A model generated the notes under the pieces. It worked only from the letters and a program-made list of their open reading frames with translations. It did not search any database and was not told where the DNA came from. From Bacteroidota bacterium (GTDB lineage Bacteria; Bacteroidota; Bacteroidia; Bacteroidales; UBA1556), in NCBI GenBank assembly GCA_003648395.1, contig QMPB01000118.1:1-9831 (forward strand): a DNA stretch of 9,831 bases, read 5' to 3'. The position numbers and the translations under genes are program-made. Positions 1 to 6,749 of the stretch are shown here, one piece after another; positions within the stretch are counted from its first letter, which is position 1, and each line of letters opens with the position of its first letter.

Positions 1-821
1 CAAATGTTGCATTAAATATAAGCGCTTTAGGTGCGACTCCTTATCTATGTTCTGTTATTGGAAGCGATAGCCGAGGTGATGAATTTATTAGCCTTTTGAA
101 AAAAAGAAAAATGAGTAACCTAGGTATTGTAAGAAGCAAAAATAGGCCTACTACCACCAAGTTTAGAGTAATTGGTAATAATGTACAAATGCTTAGAGTT
201 GATGAAGAAACTACGAACTACATAAATAGAACTGAAGAGAAAGCCCTATTATCAAAAATTAAAAGTATTATTACCGACAAAGGCATCGATGCCATAATAT
301 TTGAAGATTACGATAAGGGAAGTATTTCTCCAAACTTGATTAGCTCTGTTACTAAACTCGCCAAAAAAAATAATATAATAATTACCGTTGACCCTAAAAA
401 GAGAAATTTCGATCTATATACAAATTTAACTCTTCTAAAACCAAATTTAAAAGAGCTAAAAGATGGACTTAGTCTTGAACTTGAGAGCAAAGATATACAC
501 TCAATTAGAGATGCTGCTATGGAATTGCTCCAAAAGAATAATTTAGAGATTTTAATGGTAACTTTATCTGAAAATGGGGTGCTGATTTGTCAAAAGAATC
601 TTCAAACTCATATTCCTGCAATTGTACGAAGCATTGCTGATGTTTCCGGGGCTGGAGATACTGTTATTTCTGCTTTAACTCTTGGTTTGACTAGTGGACT
701 AAGCGCTGTAGAGGCTGCTAAACTATCTAATATTGCTGGCGGTTTGGTATGTGAAATTGTTGGAGTATCTCCAATTGATAAAGATAAATTGCTTCAAGAG
801 GCTAAAAAAGTACTTAGTTAA
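1..821 (+). CDS. PfkB-family kinase, HldE N-domain/RfaE1-like (5' truncated)
   Basis: Probable D-glycero-beta-D-manno-heptose-7-phosphate kinase, which adds a phosphate at C1 of heptose 7-phosphate in the ADP-heptose branch of LPS core synthesis, in the cytoplasm. The reading frame is open from the left edge (first full codon at 3). It begins inside the conserved NVALNISALGA substrate-binding block, so roughly 55-60 N-terminal residues are missing if the protein has the usual 320-340 length; a TTG at 96 is internal and not the start. Visible family marks are RPTTTKFRVIG (from about 147), an EDYDKGS block near 303, VDPKKRNF near 390, LLKPNLKEL near 430, and the ATP/catalytic GAGDT at 648-662 with its catalytic Asp. 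The protein ends where the kinase domain ends, so the cytidylyl/adenylyltransferase half of bifunctional HldE is absent. Family assignment is firm; heptose specificity is inferred from RfaE1-like blocks, and another PfkB sugar substrate is possible. Confidence 0.85.
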   Translation, partial: NVALNISALGATPYLCSVIGSDSRGDEFISLLKKRKMSNLGIVRSKNRPTTTKFRVIGNNVQMLRVDEETTNYINRTEEKALLSKIKSIITDKGIDAIIFEDYDKGSISPNLISSVTKLAKKNNIIITVDPKKRNFDLYTNLTLLKPNLKELKDGLSLELESKDIHSIRDAAMELLQKNNLEILMVTLSENGVLICQKNLQTHIPAIVRSIADVSGAGDTVISALTLGLTSGLSAVEAAKLSNIAGGLVCEIVGVSPIDKDKLLQEAKKVLS

Positions 822-848
822 GATTCCTATTGAAATACAAAAGTTGTA

Positions 849-1556
849 ATGAAAAACATTGTATACTTATTTATTCTGAGCATATTAAGTTCGCTTATAT
901 TATCATCATGTAGTCACTCGGTGAACATGACAGAAAGAGAGCAAAGTTTATTTTTTCAAGCTTATCAAATTCTTCCTATTCCGATAGACAAATTAGATAA
1001 TCTCAACGATTTACTTCTATATTTTGACAGTACATATTGTATAAATAAGGAAGAAAAGTGGCCATACACTTACCTCGACATGAAACAAAAGAAGTTGGTA
1101 AGCTCTCCTAATAGAAATACTTTAAAAATTGGAGTTGAACCAAATCCATGTCAAGATCAAGTGATTAAATTTGATGATACAATGATACTTGAGATTGTAA
1201 AAGACGGTCATAATACTACAATAGAAAACTATTTTACAGAAGTAGATAGCATTCCTTCTTTTGTTAGGAAACAATTTCTGAGTTATGGAGAAGACCCAAA
1301 TTATGCAGTAGGAGGATTAGGCAATGGAGTTTGGTTATGTACTAAAAAAGCTGACAAGCTAGAAAATTTGAATATCTACGTTTACAATGTAGTAAAAGGC
1401 TTCATTGAGTCTGTAAGAGAATACTCAAAATTTGCTTATGGTAAGAGTATTGATAAATTAAGCGAAGAAGAATTTGAAGAAATAAGTAAAGAATTTGTTT
1501 TTCATCTTTCATTCAAATATACAGATAAAGAACCAACTATAATGCTAGATATATAG
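849..1556 (+). CDS. Predicted lipoprotein of unknown function
   Basis: I do not recognise this family. The 235-residue product starts with a lipoprotein signal: short basic start, hydrophobic stretch from about residue 4 to 18, then lipobox LSSC with the lipidated Cys at 21. It should therefore be anchored in the inner or outer membrane facing the periplasm or surface. The mature part is mixed alpha/beta with three further cysteines (64, 101, 164), a Gly-rich segment around residues 153-160 (YAVGGLGNGVW), and an acidic C-terminal region (LSEEEFEEISKEF) that looks helical. The gene starts 27 nt after the sugar-kinase stop with no promoter box between them, so the two are probably co-transcribed; a link to envelope sugar synthesis would be inference only. 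ATG at 849 is chosen because it gives the complete lipoprotein signal. Confidence 0.8.
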   Translation: MKNIVYLFILSILSSLILSSCSHSVNMTEREQSLFFQAYQILPIPIDKLDNLNDLLLYFDSTYCINKEEKWPYTYLDMKQKKLVSSPNRNTLKIGVEPNPCQDQVIKFDDTMILEIVKDGHNTTIENYFTEVDSIPSFVRKQFLSYGEDPNYAVGGLGNGVWLCTKKADKLENLNIYVYNVVKGFIESVREYSKFAYGKSIDKLSEEEFEEISKEFVFHLSFKYTDKEPTIMLDI

Positions 1557-1585
1557 CCTTTACAAGAAAATACTAATTAATTAGA

Positions 1586-2140
1586 ATGATTAAATCCTTA
1601 AATAGACTAAGAAACACACTTCAAAGATTTGGTGTTACAAACTGGCAATACTTACTTATTTCATCAACAGTTTCTGTATTTTTGGCGGTATTATGGTTTT
1701 ATTTTGAAATAATTAGTGGCAATAGTCTTGCGTTTGCAGTAATAGTATTTGGTCTTATTAACGGTTTATTAGCTTATTTATTTATGGAAGAAAAAGGTCA
1801 AGCAAATAAAGTTTTCTTTTCCATTGTATTTACTGCATTTGCCTTTATGCTTGGAAAATATTTAATGTTTGAACATTTATACGACTGGTATTTAAGTGCT
1901 TATATTGATAAGGCAAATTTATCATTTGAACTAATTGCTTTCTATTTTTATAGTTTCAATATGGAAAGTCTTTTCCTATTTGTTGACCAAATATCATTAG
2001 TTTTTAATCTAGTTGACCTTATCTGGATTAGCATAATGTTTCTATTAAGCATCCAATATCTTTTTTTAGATTTCAGTGTATCTACAACAAGAAAGTCCAA
2101 TGAGATAAGGCATAAATTCAGAAAGCGCCGCTTTGAATAA
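1586..2140 (+). CDS. Inner-membrane protein of unknown function, about 4 TM helices
   Basis: No family recognised with certainty. The 184-residue protein has hydrophobic segments at roughly residues 20-42, 45-66, 75-93 and 138-161, joined by a longer loop (about 94-135) rich in aromatic residues, and ends in a basic tail (KSNEIRHKFRKRRFE) expected in the cytoplasm by the positive-inside rule. There is no signal peptide apart from the first helix and no catalytic motif. The layout of two or three close helices, a GKY motif at the end of helix 3, then a VDLIWI-type last helix resembles small uncharacterised membrane proteins common in Bacteroidota, but this is an impression, not a match. It follows the lipoprotein gene by 29 nt and probably shares its transcript. 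The next gene, menG, has its own promoter-like box, so a role in quinone synthesis is not implied. Confidence 0.75.
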   Translation: MIKSLNRLRNTLQRFGVTNWQYLLISSTVSVFLAVLWFYFEIISGNSLAFAVIVFGLINGLLAYLFMEEKGQANKVFFSIVFTAFAFMLGKYLMFEHLYDWYLSAYIDKANLSFELIAFYFYSFNMESLFLFVDQISLVFNLVDLIWISIMFLLSIQYLFLDFSVSTTRKSNEIRHKFRKRRFE

Positions 2141-2169
2141 TTAGCAATAAAAGCTCTACACAAAAGCAC

Positions 2170-2177
2170 TATCTTTG
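2170..2177 (+). promoter_or_regulatory. Bacteroidota -7 promoter box for menG
   Basis: The sequence TATCTTTG fits the Bacteroidota -7 consensus TAnnTTTG exactly and lies 29 nt before the menG ATG, giving a predicted leader of about 25 nt. I see no good -33 TTTG/TTG at the usual 19-21 nt upstream. The box overlaps a possible small hairpin (AGCAC at 2165-2169 with GTGCT at 2177-2181) followed by a T-run, so the same bases might instead form a weak terminator for the upstream genes. Confidence 0.55.
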
Positions 2178-2206
2178 TGCTCTAATTTTTTCTCATAACA
2201 TACAGC

Positions 2207-2944
2207 ATGACAGATAAGCAAGACCATTTAAACAACCTTAAAGGCGATAATAAGAAAGAAAAAGTACGCAATATGTTTAACGGCATTGCTAAGCGTTACG
2301 ATTTCTTAAATCATTTTCTATCTTTTGGAATTGATTATTATTGGCGAAATGAGGTGTTAAAAATAATTAAGAAGCATAATCCTAAAACAATTTTAGACAT
2401 TGCAACAGGAACAGGTGATTTAGCAATTCTTTCTAGTAAGGTAAAACCTCAAAAGATAGTAGGAATTGACATTTCCGAAGAAATGCTTAATATTGGAATT
2501 GAAAAAGTCAAAAAAAAGAAATTAAACAATTTAATTGAAATGAGAGTTGCTGATTCTGAAGATTTACCTTTAGAAGATAACAGCTTTGACTTAGCAATGG
2601 TAGCATTTGGTGTAAGAAATTTTGAGAATCTAGAAAAAGGGCTTTCTGAGATAAAGAGAGTACTTAAAAAAGATGGTGTTCTTATTATTCTTGAATTTTC
2701 GCATCCTAAGAGTTTCCCAATGAAACAATTATATAGTTTCTATTCTAATAATATTTTGCCAACTTTTGGACGAATTATTTCTAACGATGCAAGTGCCTAT
2801 ACCTATTTACCTGAATCGGTTAAAAGATTCCCTGCTTATGATGATTTTACAAATATTATGAGCAACGTTGGATTTAAAGACACTAAATGGAGAGCGTTGA
2901 GTTCGGGGATTTCAAGTATATATACTGGGAGAAAAGGAGAATAG
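2207..2944 (+). CDS. ubiE: Demethylmenaquinone methyltransferase MenG/UbiE
   Basis: SAM-dependent C-methyltransferase that converts demethylmenaquinone to menaquinone, the last step of the pathway, at the cytoplasmic face of the membrane. At 245 residues it has normal full length. It carries the UbiE N-terminal signature at residues 30-47 (RYDFLNHFLSFGIDYYWR), SAM motif I at 64-71 (DIATGTGD), the acidic ribose-binding D88 in VGID, D116 in VADSEDLP, and the second UbiE signature beginning at 137 (RNFENLEKGLSEIKRVLKK). The C-terminus SSGISSIYTGRK is also typical. Menaquinone rather than ubiquinone is inferred from the Bacteroidota context; the symbol menG would serve equally well. The gene has its own -7 box 29 nt upstream. 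The ubiE-porT order found here is one I recall from other Bacteroidota and supports both calls. Confidence 0.96.
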   Translation: MTDKQDHLNNLKGDNKKEKVRNMFNGIAKRYDFLNHFLSFGIDYYWRNEVLKIIKKHNPKTILDIATGTGDLAILSSKVKPQKIVGIDISEEMLNIGIEKVKKKKLNNLIEMRVADSEDLPLEDNSFDLAMVAFGVRNFENLEKGLSEIKRVLKKDGVLIILEFSHPKSFPMKQLYSFYSNNILPTFGRIISNDASAYTYLPESVKRFPAYDDFTNIMSNVGFKDTKWRALSSGISSIYTGRKGE

Positions 2945-2950
2945 GACGTA

Positions 2951-2968
2951 GGTCGATCATTCTTGACC
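2951..2968. repeat. Small imperfect hairpin just after ubiE
   Basis: GGTCGA (2951-2956) can pair with TTGACC (2963-2968) around a 6-nt loop, with one G-T pair. It lies 7 nt after the ubiE stop, but no T-run follows, so it is not a convincing intrinsic terminator. It may only slow polymerase or protect the ubiE mRNA end. Confidence 0.3.
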
Positions 2969-2979
2969 GATTGTATAAT

Positions 2980-3042
2980 AATTGAGTTATGAGAGGGATT
3001 TAAGATTTAAGAGAAAAAGTAGAGAGGAAAGATAACTCAATT
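2980..3042. repeat. Perfect 11-bp inverted repeat with cytosine-free spacer
   Basis: AATTGAGTTAT at 2980-2990 is the exact reverse complement of ATAACTCAATT at 3032-3042. The 41-nt spacer (2991-3031) contains no C on the + strand, only seven T, and is otherwise purine, including GATTTAA twice in tandem. It lies between ubiE and porT, about 75 nt before the porT ATG. It could fold as a long hairpin with an unstructured purine loop in ubiE 3' RNA or porT leader RNA, or act as a split operator. No T-run follows the right arm, so it is not a classic terminator. Confidence 0.7.
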
Positions 3043-3088
3043 TGAATCGAGCCAAGGCTAAAGTTTATTGTTTAAAGTGAAATAAAAG

Positions 3089-3096
3089 TATTTTAG
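3089..3096 (+). promoter_or_regulatory. Weak -7-like box before porT
   Basis: TATTTTAG matches the Bacteroidota TAnnTTTG box with one mismatch, and a TTG at 3068-3070 sits 18 nt upstream in a suitable -33 position. The box lies 22 nt before the porT ATG. In such AT-rich DNA a one-mismatch site is weak evidence; porT could also be transcribed by read-through from ubiE. Confidence 0.3.
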
Positions 3097-3117
3097 TATC
3101 GTTTATACGAGCATAAA

Positions 3118-3840
3118 ATGAACATTAAGAAATCAATCATATTACTATTTATAGCAAGTGTAAGCTTAACTAAGCTTTATGGTCAATATATGCCTAAAAA
3201 TTTACCTAATTATGACTATAAAAATTGGCACTTTGGTTTCACATTAGGAGTAAACACTATGAATTTCAACGTATATCCTGTTGACAAAGTTGATTATGAT
3301 TCAACAGTATTAATCATTCAACCCAAACTTAGTCAAGGTTTTAATATTGGTATTGTTGCTAATAAACGTATAGGGACTTATTGGGATTTACGTTTTGTTC
3401 CCACTCTTTCATTTGGTCAACGGAATATTGAATATGTTATTAGAACTAGTCCTACAAAAGAAGAGCTATTTACAAAATCGGTAGAAAGCACTTTTCTTGA
3501 TATCCCCATATCTGTAAAATATAAATCTAAAAGATTTCAAAAAAACCTCAACAATATGAGAACTTATGTTCTAGGAGGTATTAGATACAGTATTGACTTA
3601 GCTTCTCAAAAAAAGAAAAAAGGTAGTAGTGACGAAATCGTATTAAAGCTTAATCCTAATGATTTAATGATTACTACTGGAGTAGGCTTCGATTTTTACC
3701 TTGCTTACTTTAAATTTGGTGTTGAATTACAATTCGCATACGGATTAATAAACGTGCTTGACAAAGAGGAAACAATCTATACTACAAATATGGAAAAACT
3801 AAGTAGTAGAATGGCATGGATTACTTTTACTTTCGAATAG
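3118..3840 (+). CDS. porT: Type IX secretion system protein PorT
   Basis: PorT is a membrane-associated beta-barrel-like protein needed for the T9SS, which moves folded cargo with a C-terminal sorting tail across the outer membrane of Bacteroidota. The 240-residue product has a signal peptide (residues 1-22, probable cleavage after LYG), and then blocks I recognise from PorT: KNLPNYDYKNWHFGFTLGVN (27-46), the stretch from about 61 with QGFNIGIVANKRI, LRFVPTLSFGQRNIEY, the ESTFLDIPISVKYKS block near 123-138, and the strand pair YVLGGIRYSIDLAS. Alternating polar and apolar strands and a final aromatic residue (TFTFE) fit an outer-membrane barrel. Length agrees with PorT proteins of about 230-250 residues. 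Position just after ubiE supports the call. The main alternative is a different member of the wider outer-membrane beta-barrel family, which I consider unlikely. Confidence 0.93.
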   Translation: MNIKKSIILLFIASVSLTKLYGQYMPKNLPNYDYKNWHFGFTLGVNTMNFNVYPVDKVDYDSTVLIIQPKLSQGFNIGIVANKRIGTYWDLRFVPTLSFGQRNIEYVIRTSPTKEELFTKSVESTFLDIPISVKYKSKRFQKNLNNMRTYVLGGIRYSIDLASQKKKKGSSDEIVLKLNPNDLMITTGVGFDFYLAYFKFGVELQFAYGLINVLDKEETIYTTNMEKLSSRMAWITFTFE

Positions 3841-3845
3841 TTTAA

Positions 3846-3853
3846 TATCTTTG
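3846..3853 (+). promoter_or_regulatory. Bacteroidota -7 promoter box for the 3883 gene
   Basis: TATCTTTG is identical to the box in front of ubiE and fits TAnnTTTG. It begins 5 nt after the porT stop and lies 29 nt before the ATG at 3883, the same distance as for ubiE. The -33 region would fall inside the porT coding end, where I see only a T-rich stretch and no clear TTTG. Confidence 0.55.
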
Positions 3854-3882
3854 GCTTTTTATTTATCAAACAACAATACTCA

Positions 3883-4689
3883 ATGAAGTTAAAAATATTA
3901 TTATTCTTTTCATTCTTATTAAGTATATCAATATTGTACTCACAAGATGAAATTACAATAACTCAAAATTATACTCACCAGAAATTTAATGTAAAAAATA
4001 CACTGACGCTAAATGATGCTTCAATAACATTTAGCAATAGATATTTTACAATAATTCAAACTAGAGAAGAATTATCCTACCTTATATATTTTCATAAAAT
4101 CAGATCTTATTGGGTGGGTAATGCAAATAGTTTTGATGAAAAATTTTATAGATACCTTATCATTAATACTAAATCCATTGATGATACTGATAAAAAATCA
4201 AATAACATTATTACACGACTAAACAAGTCTAATAATGTTTACTTCAAAAATGATAGTATTGTATTAATAGACGTGGAAAATATTTATTCTAAAGTTGTAA
4301 AATCAGATAGTATTAAAACCATTGCCAATTATGACTGCAATACTTTTAATTACTATATTAGCACTAATGTTTCAGCAAAAGTATCTAAAACAGATAAACT
4401 TACATTAAATGCGTCAGCAGACTTAAGAAACTTATGGCATATTATTTTTGCACTTAATAATGTAATAAATACAGAATTATCTATTAATCTTTCGTTTATT
4501 AATAATTCAAATACTTATCCTATGCAAGTGATATTCTACAATAAAGATATGAGTATATTAAAAAAAGAAACTGTATCAAATATAGAGATGCATGGCATTA
4601 GTGGTTGTCAATGCAATAAATACAAAGAATATCAAAAATTAAGTTTAATTAATTTATTAATAGGTGCAGAAACCGAAAACAATAAATAG
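3883..4689 (+). CDS. Exported protein of unknown function
   Basis: Family not recognised. The 268-residue protein has a clean Sec signal peptide (residues 1-20, cleavage likely between S20 and Q21) and no lipobox, so the mature form should be periplasmic or outer-membrane associated. The body is strand-rich, with many Thr/Ser/Asn/Ile positions, and contains only three cysteines: C152 in IANYDCNTF, and a CQC pair at 242/244 near the C-terminus. The IANYDC segment recalls the conserved I-x-G-Y-x-C stretch of DUF4412/GLPGLI-type Bacteroidota proteins, but the rest does not clearly follow, so I treat this as a weak hint. The gene has its own promoter box, follows porT by 42 nt, and its TAG is directly followed by the ATG of the ABC-F gene, so the two should form one transcript. 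A T9SS link is possible only by neighbourhood. Confidence 0.75.
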   Translation: MKLKILLFFSFLLSISILYSQDEITITQNYTHQKFNVKNTLTLNDASITFSNRYFTIIQTREELSYLIYFHKIRSYWVGNANSFDEKFYRYLIINTKSIDDTDKKSNNIITRLNKSNNVYFKNDSIVLIDVENIYSKVVKSDSIKTIANYDCNTFNYYISTNVSAKVSKTDKLTLNASADLRNLWHIIFALNNVINTELSINLSFINNSNTYPMQVIFYNKDMSILKKETVSNIEMHGISGCQCNKYKEYQKLSLINLLIGAETENNK

Positions 4690-6624
4690 ATGTATAGCTT
4701 AAGTAATATAGGAATGCGGTTTAGTGGAAATGATTTATTTACAAATATTTCATTCTTAATAAACCAAAAAGACAGAATTGGGTTAACAGGTAAGAATGGT
4801 GCAGGAAAATCGACATTACTTCAGATAATATCTAATGAAATAGAAGCAAGTGCAGGTAAAGTAATAATTCCTAATGGGAAAACTATTAGCTATTTACCTC
4901 AGCATATGGAGACATCTTCGGAACTAAGTATTATTGATGAAGCCATGACAGCTTTTGAAGAACATAAACACATTGAAGATGAAATACATAGAATTACTAA
5001 TGAGTTAGCTAACAGAACGGATTACGAAAGTAAAGCATACAACAATCTTATAGACGCTTTACAAACGGCAAATGATAGATTCAATATTTTAGGAGGACAA
5101 AGTAGAGAAGCCGCTGCTGAAAAAGTATTATTAGGTTTAGGCTTTGAAAGAAAAGATTTCAATAATAATATGAATACATTGAGTGGTGGTTGGCAAATGA
5201 GAGTTGAGCTAGCTAAAATTCTTCTACAGTTACCAAATCTTTTATTATTAGATGAGCCTACCAATCATCTTGATATTGAATCTATACAATGGTTAGAAGA
5301 TTTTTTAAAATCATATAATGGTGCAATTATTCTTGTGTCGCATGATAGAGCATTTCTAGACGCCGTTACTAACCGTACTATTGAGATTACAAAAGGTAGA
5401 ATCTATGATTACAAGTGCAACTATTCAGAATATATTACCCAGAGAGAAGGTTTACTTGAACAACAGATTTCTAGATATGAGAATCAGCAAAAAGAAATAA
5501 AAGAAATTGAGGATTTCATTGAACGCTTTAGATACAAAGCCTCAAAAGCTAAGCAAGTTCAATCTAGAATAAAAATGCTTGAAAGGATTGACAGACAAGA
5601 ACTTGATCTAATGGATAAAAAAAGTATTCATTTTAGGTTTCCTCCCGCCCCTTCATCAGGTAAAATAAGTGTTGAGATAAAAAATTATGCCAAAAGCTAT
5701 GGTGAAAAAGAAATACTAAAAAATATTGAAATTAGTATTCTTAGAAATGAATTTATAGCTTTTGTAGGGAGAAATGGAGAAGGTAAGACTACTCTAGCAA
5801 AATCAATTGTTGGTAGGTTGGAGCATAATGGCGAAATAAAACTAGGTCATAATATTAAGATTGGTTATTATGCACAGAATCAAGCTGAATTACTTGACAA
5901 AGAACAAACAGTATTTGAGACGATAGACAATATTGCAGTTGGTGAAATTAGAAAGAAGGTAAAAAGTATATTAGGCAGCTTTCTATTCTCAGGAGAAGAT
6001 ATTGATAAGAAAGTAAAGGTTCTAAGTGGAGGTGAGCGATCAAGATTAGCACTTGCAAAATTATTACTTGAGCCAGTAAATCTTTTAGTACTTGATGAGC
6101 CTACTAACCACCTAGATTTACAATCGAAAGATATACTTAAAAATGCTCTTCTTCAATATGATGGCACTTTACTAATTGTATCTCACGATAGATATTTCTT
6201 AAAAGATCTATGCCAAAAGGTTTATGAATTTAGAGATAAAGGAATTAAGGAACATTTAGGAGATATTACAGAATTTATTAATAAAAAAAAGCTACAAAAT
6301 TTAAGTGATATTGAACTTAAAGCTATAACTAATAATAATACTCAAAAACAATCAAGCTCAAATAAAGAAGCCTATCTTCTTAAAAAAGAGTTGGAAAAAA
6401 AGAGGAGAAAAATAGCCAAACAAATTGATGAATGTGAAACTAAGATCGAAGACTTAGAAAATGATATTAACCTTTTAGATAAACGATTAACCGATCCTGA
6501 AAGTCTAGGAGAATCTTTAACTAATGGTAGTTTTTATTCGCTTTATAACAAAACAAAGAAAGAATTGGATGAAGAAGTTGAAAGGTGGGAACAACTTCAC
6601 CTTGAGGCTGAAGAAATTGGCTAA
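4690..6624 (+). CDS. ABC-F family ATPase (YdiF/YheS/Uup-like translation factor)
   Basis: ABC-F proteins carry two ATPase domains and no membrane part; they bind the ribosomal E site and act on stalled ribosomes or, in some subfamilies, protect from antibiotics. This 644-residue protein has the full set: Walker A at 34-42 (GKNGAGKST), signature LSGGW at 164-168, Walker B DEPTNHLD at 188-195, H-loop H218; then an interdomain linker rich in charged helix (about 240-305) ending in FRFPPAPSSGK; second Walker A at 360-368 (GRNGEGKTT), LSGGE at 445-449, DEPTNHLD at 469-476 and H499. A charged coiled coil fills about 555-644, as in Uup/YdiF types. Nothing essential is missing. Its ATG abuts the stop of the exported-protein gene (TAGATG), which suggests translational coupling. 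The linker has no feature by which I could assign drug resistance; a housekeeping role is more likely. Confidence 0.94.
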   Translation: MYSLSNIGMRFSGNDLFTNISFLINQKDRIGLTGKNGAGKSTLLQIISNEIEASAGKVIIPNGKTISYLPQHMETSSELSIIDEAMTAFEEHKHIEDEIHRITNELANRTDYESKAYNNLIDALQTANDRFNILGGQSREAAAEKVLLGLGFERKDFNNNMNTLSGGWQMRVELAKILLQLPNLLLLDEPTNHLDIESIQWLEDFLKSYNGAIILVSHDRAFLDAVTNRTIEITKGRIYDYKCNYSEYITQREGLLEQQISRYENQQKEIKEIEDFIERFRYKASKAKQVQSRIKMLERIDRQELDLMDKKSIHFRFPPAPSSGKISVEIKNYAKSYGEKEILKNIEISILRNEFIAFVGRNGEGKTTLAKSIVGRLEHNGEIKLGHNIKIGYYAQNQAELLDKEQTVFETIDNIAVGEIRKKVKSILGSFLFSGEDIDKKVKVLSGGERSRLALAKLLLEPVNLLVLDEPTNHLDLQSKDILKNALLQYDGTLLIVSHDRYFLKDLCQKVYEFRDKGIKEHLGDITEFINKKKLQNLSDIELKAITNNNTQKQSSSNKEAYLLKKELEKKRRKIAKQIDECETKIEDLENDINLLDKRLTDPESLGESLTNGSFYSLYNKTKKELDEEVERWEQLHLEAEEIG

Positions 6625-6702
6625 AAAGAGCTACAAATTTTTTATGCATAAGTAGTTAGTAAATAGAAAAATAATAATTTAATAATTATATTAAAATTGT
6701 TG

Positions 6703-6710
6703 TATATTTG
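6703..6710 (+). promoter_or_regulatory. Bacteroidota -7 promoter box for the T9SS cargo gene
   Basis: TATATTTG fits TAnnTTTG and lies 39 nt before the ATG at 6750, predicting a leader of about 34 nt. It stands in a 125-nt intergenic stretch that is extremely AT-rich and has no other gene. No clear -33 TTG is seen. An independent promoter is plausible because the cargo gene is separated from the ABC-F gene and ends in its own terminator. Confidence 0.55.
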
Positions 6711-6749
6711 GGTATTCAAAAAATTATGTTTAACTAAAATCAAATTATT

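Noticed and set aside
308..490. Minus-strand open frame of 60 codons
   Set aside because: It lies opposite conserved kinase sequence, has no family features, and is best explained as a shadow.
96..821. Kinase gene beginning at TTG 96
   Set aside because: The same frame is open to the left edge and encodes conserved PfkB residues before 96, so the gene is truncated by the window and does not start there.
1948..2169. Minus-strand open frame of 73 codons
   Set aside because: It overlaps the end of the membrane-protein gene, with composition of a shadow frame and no recognisable motif.
5022..5264. Minus-strand open frame of 80 codons
   Set aside because: It is antisense to the signature and Walker B region of the ABC-F gene, which is clearly the coding strand.
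4690..6624. ABC-F gene as an antibiotic-resistance determinant
   Set aside because: The linker gives no recognisable resistance-type signature and the context is housekeeping; only a general ABC-F call is supported.
6618..6643. Possible terminator after the ABC-F gene
   Set aside because: The stem TGGCT/AGCTA is only five pairs with one G-T pair, overlaps the stop codon, and the six-T run comes 4 nt after it; too weak to annotate.
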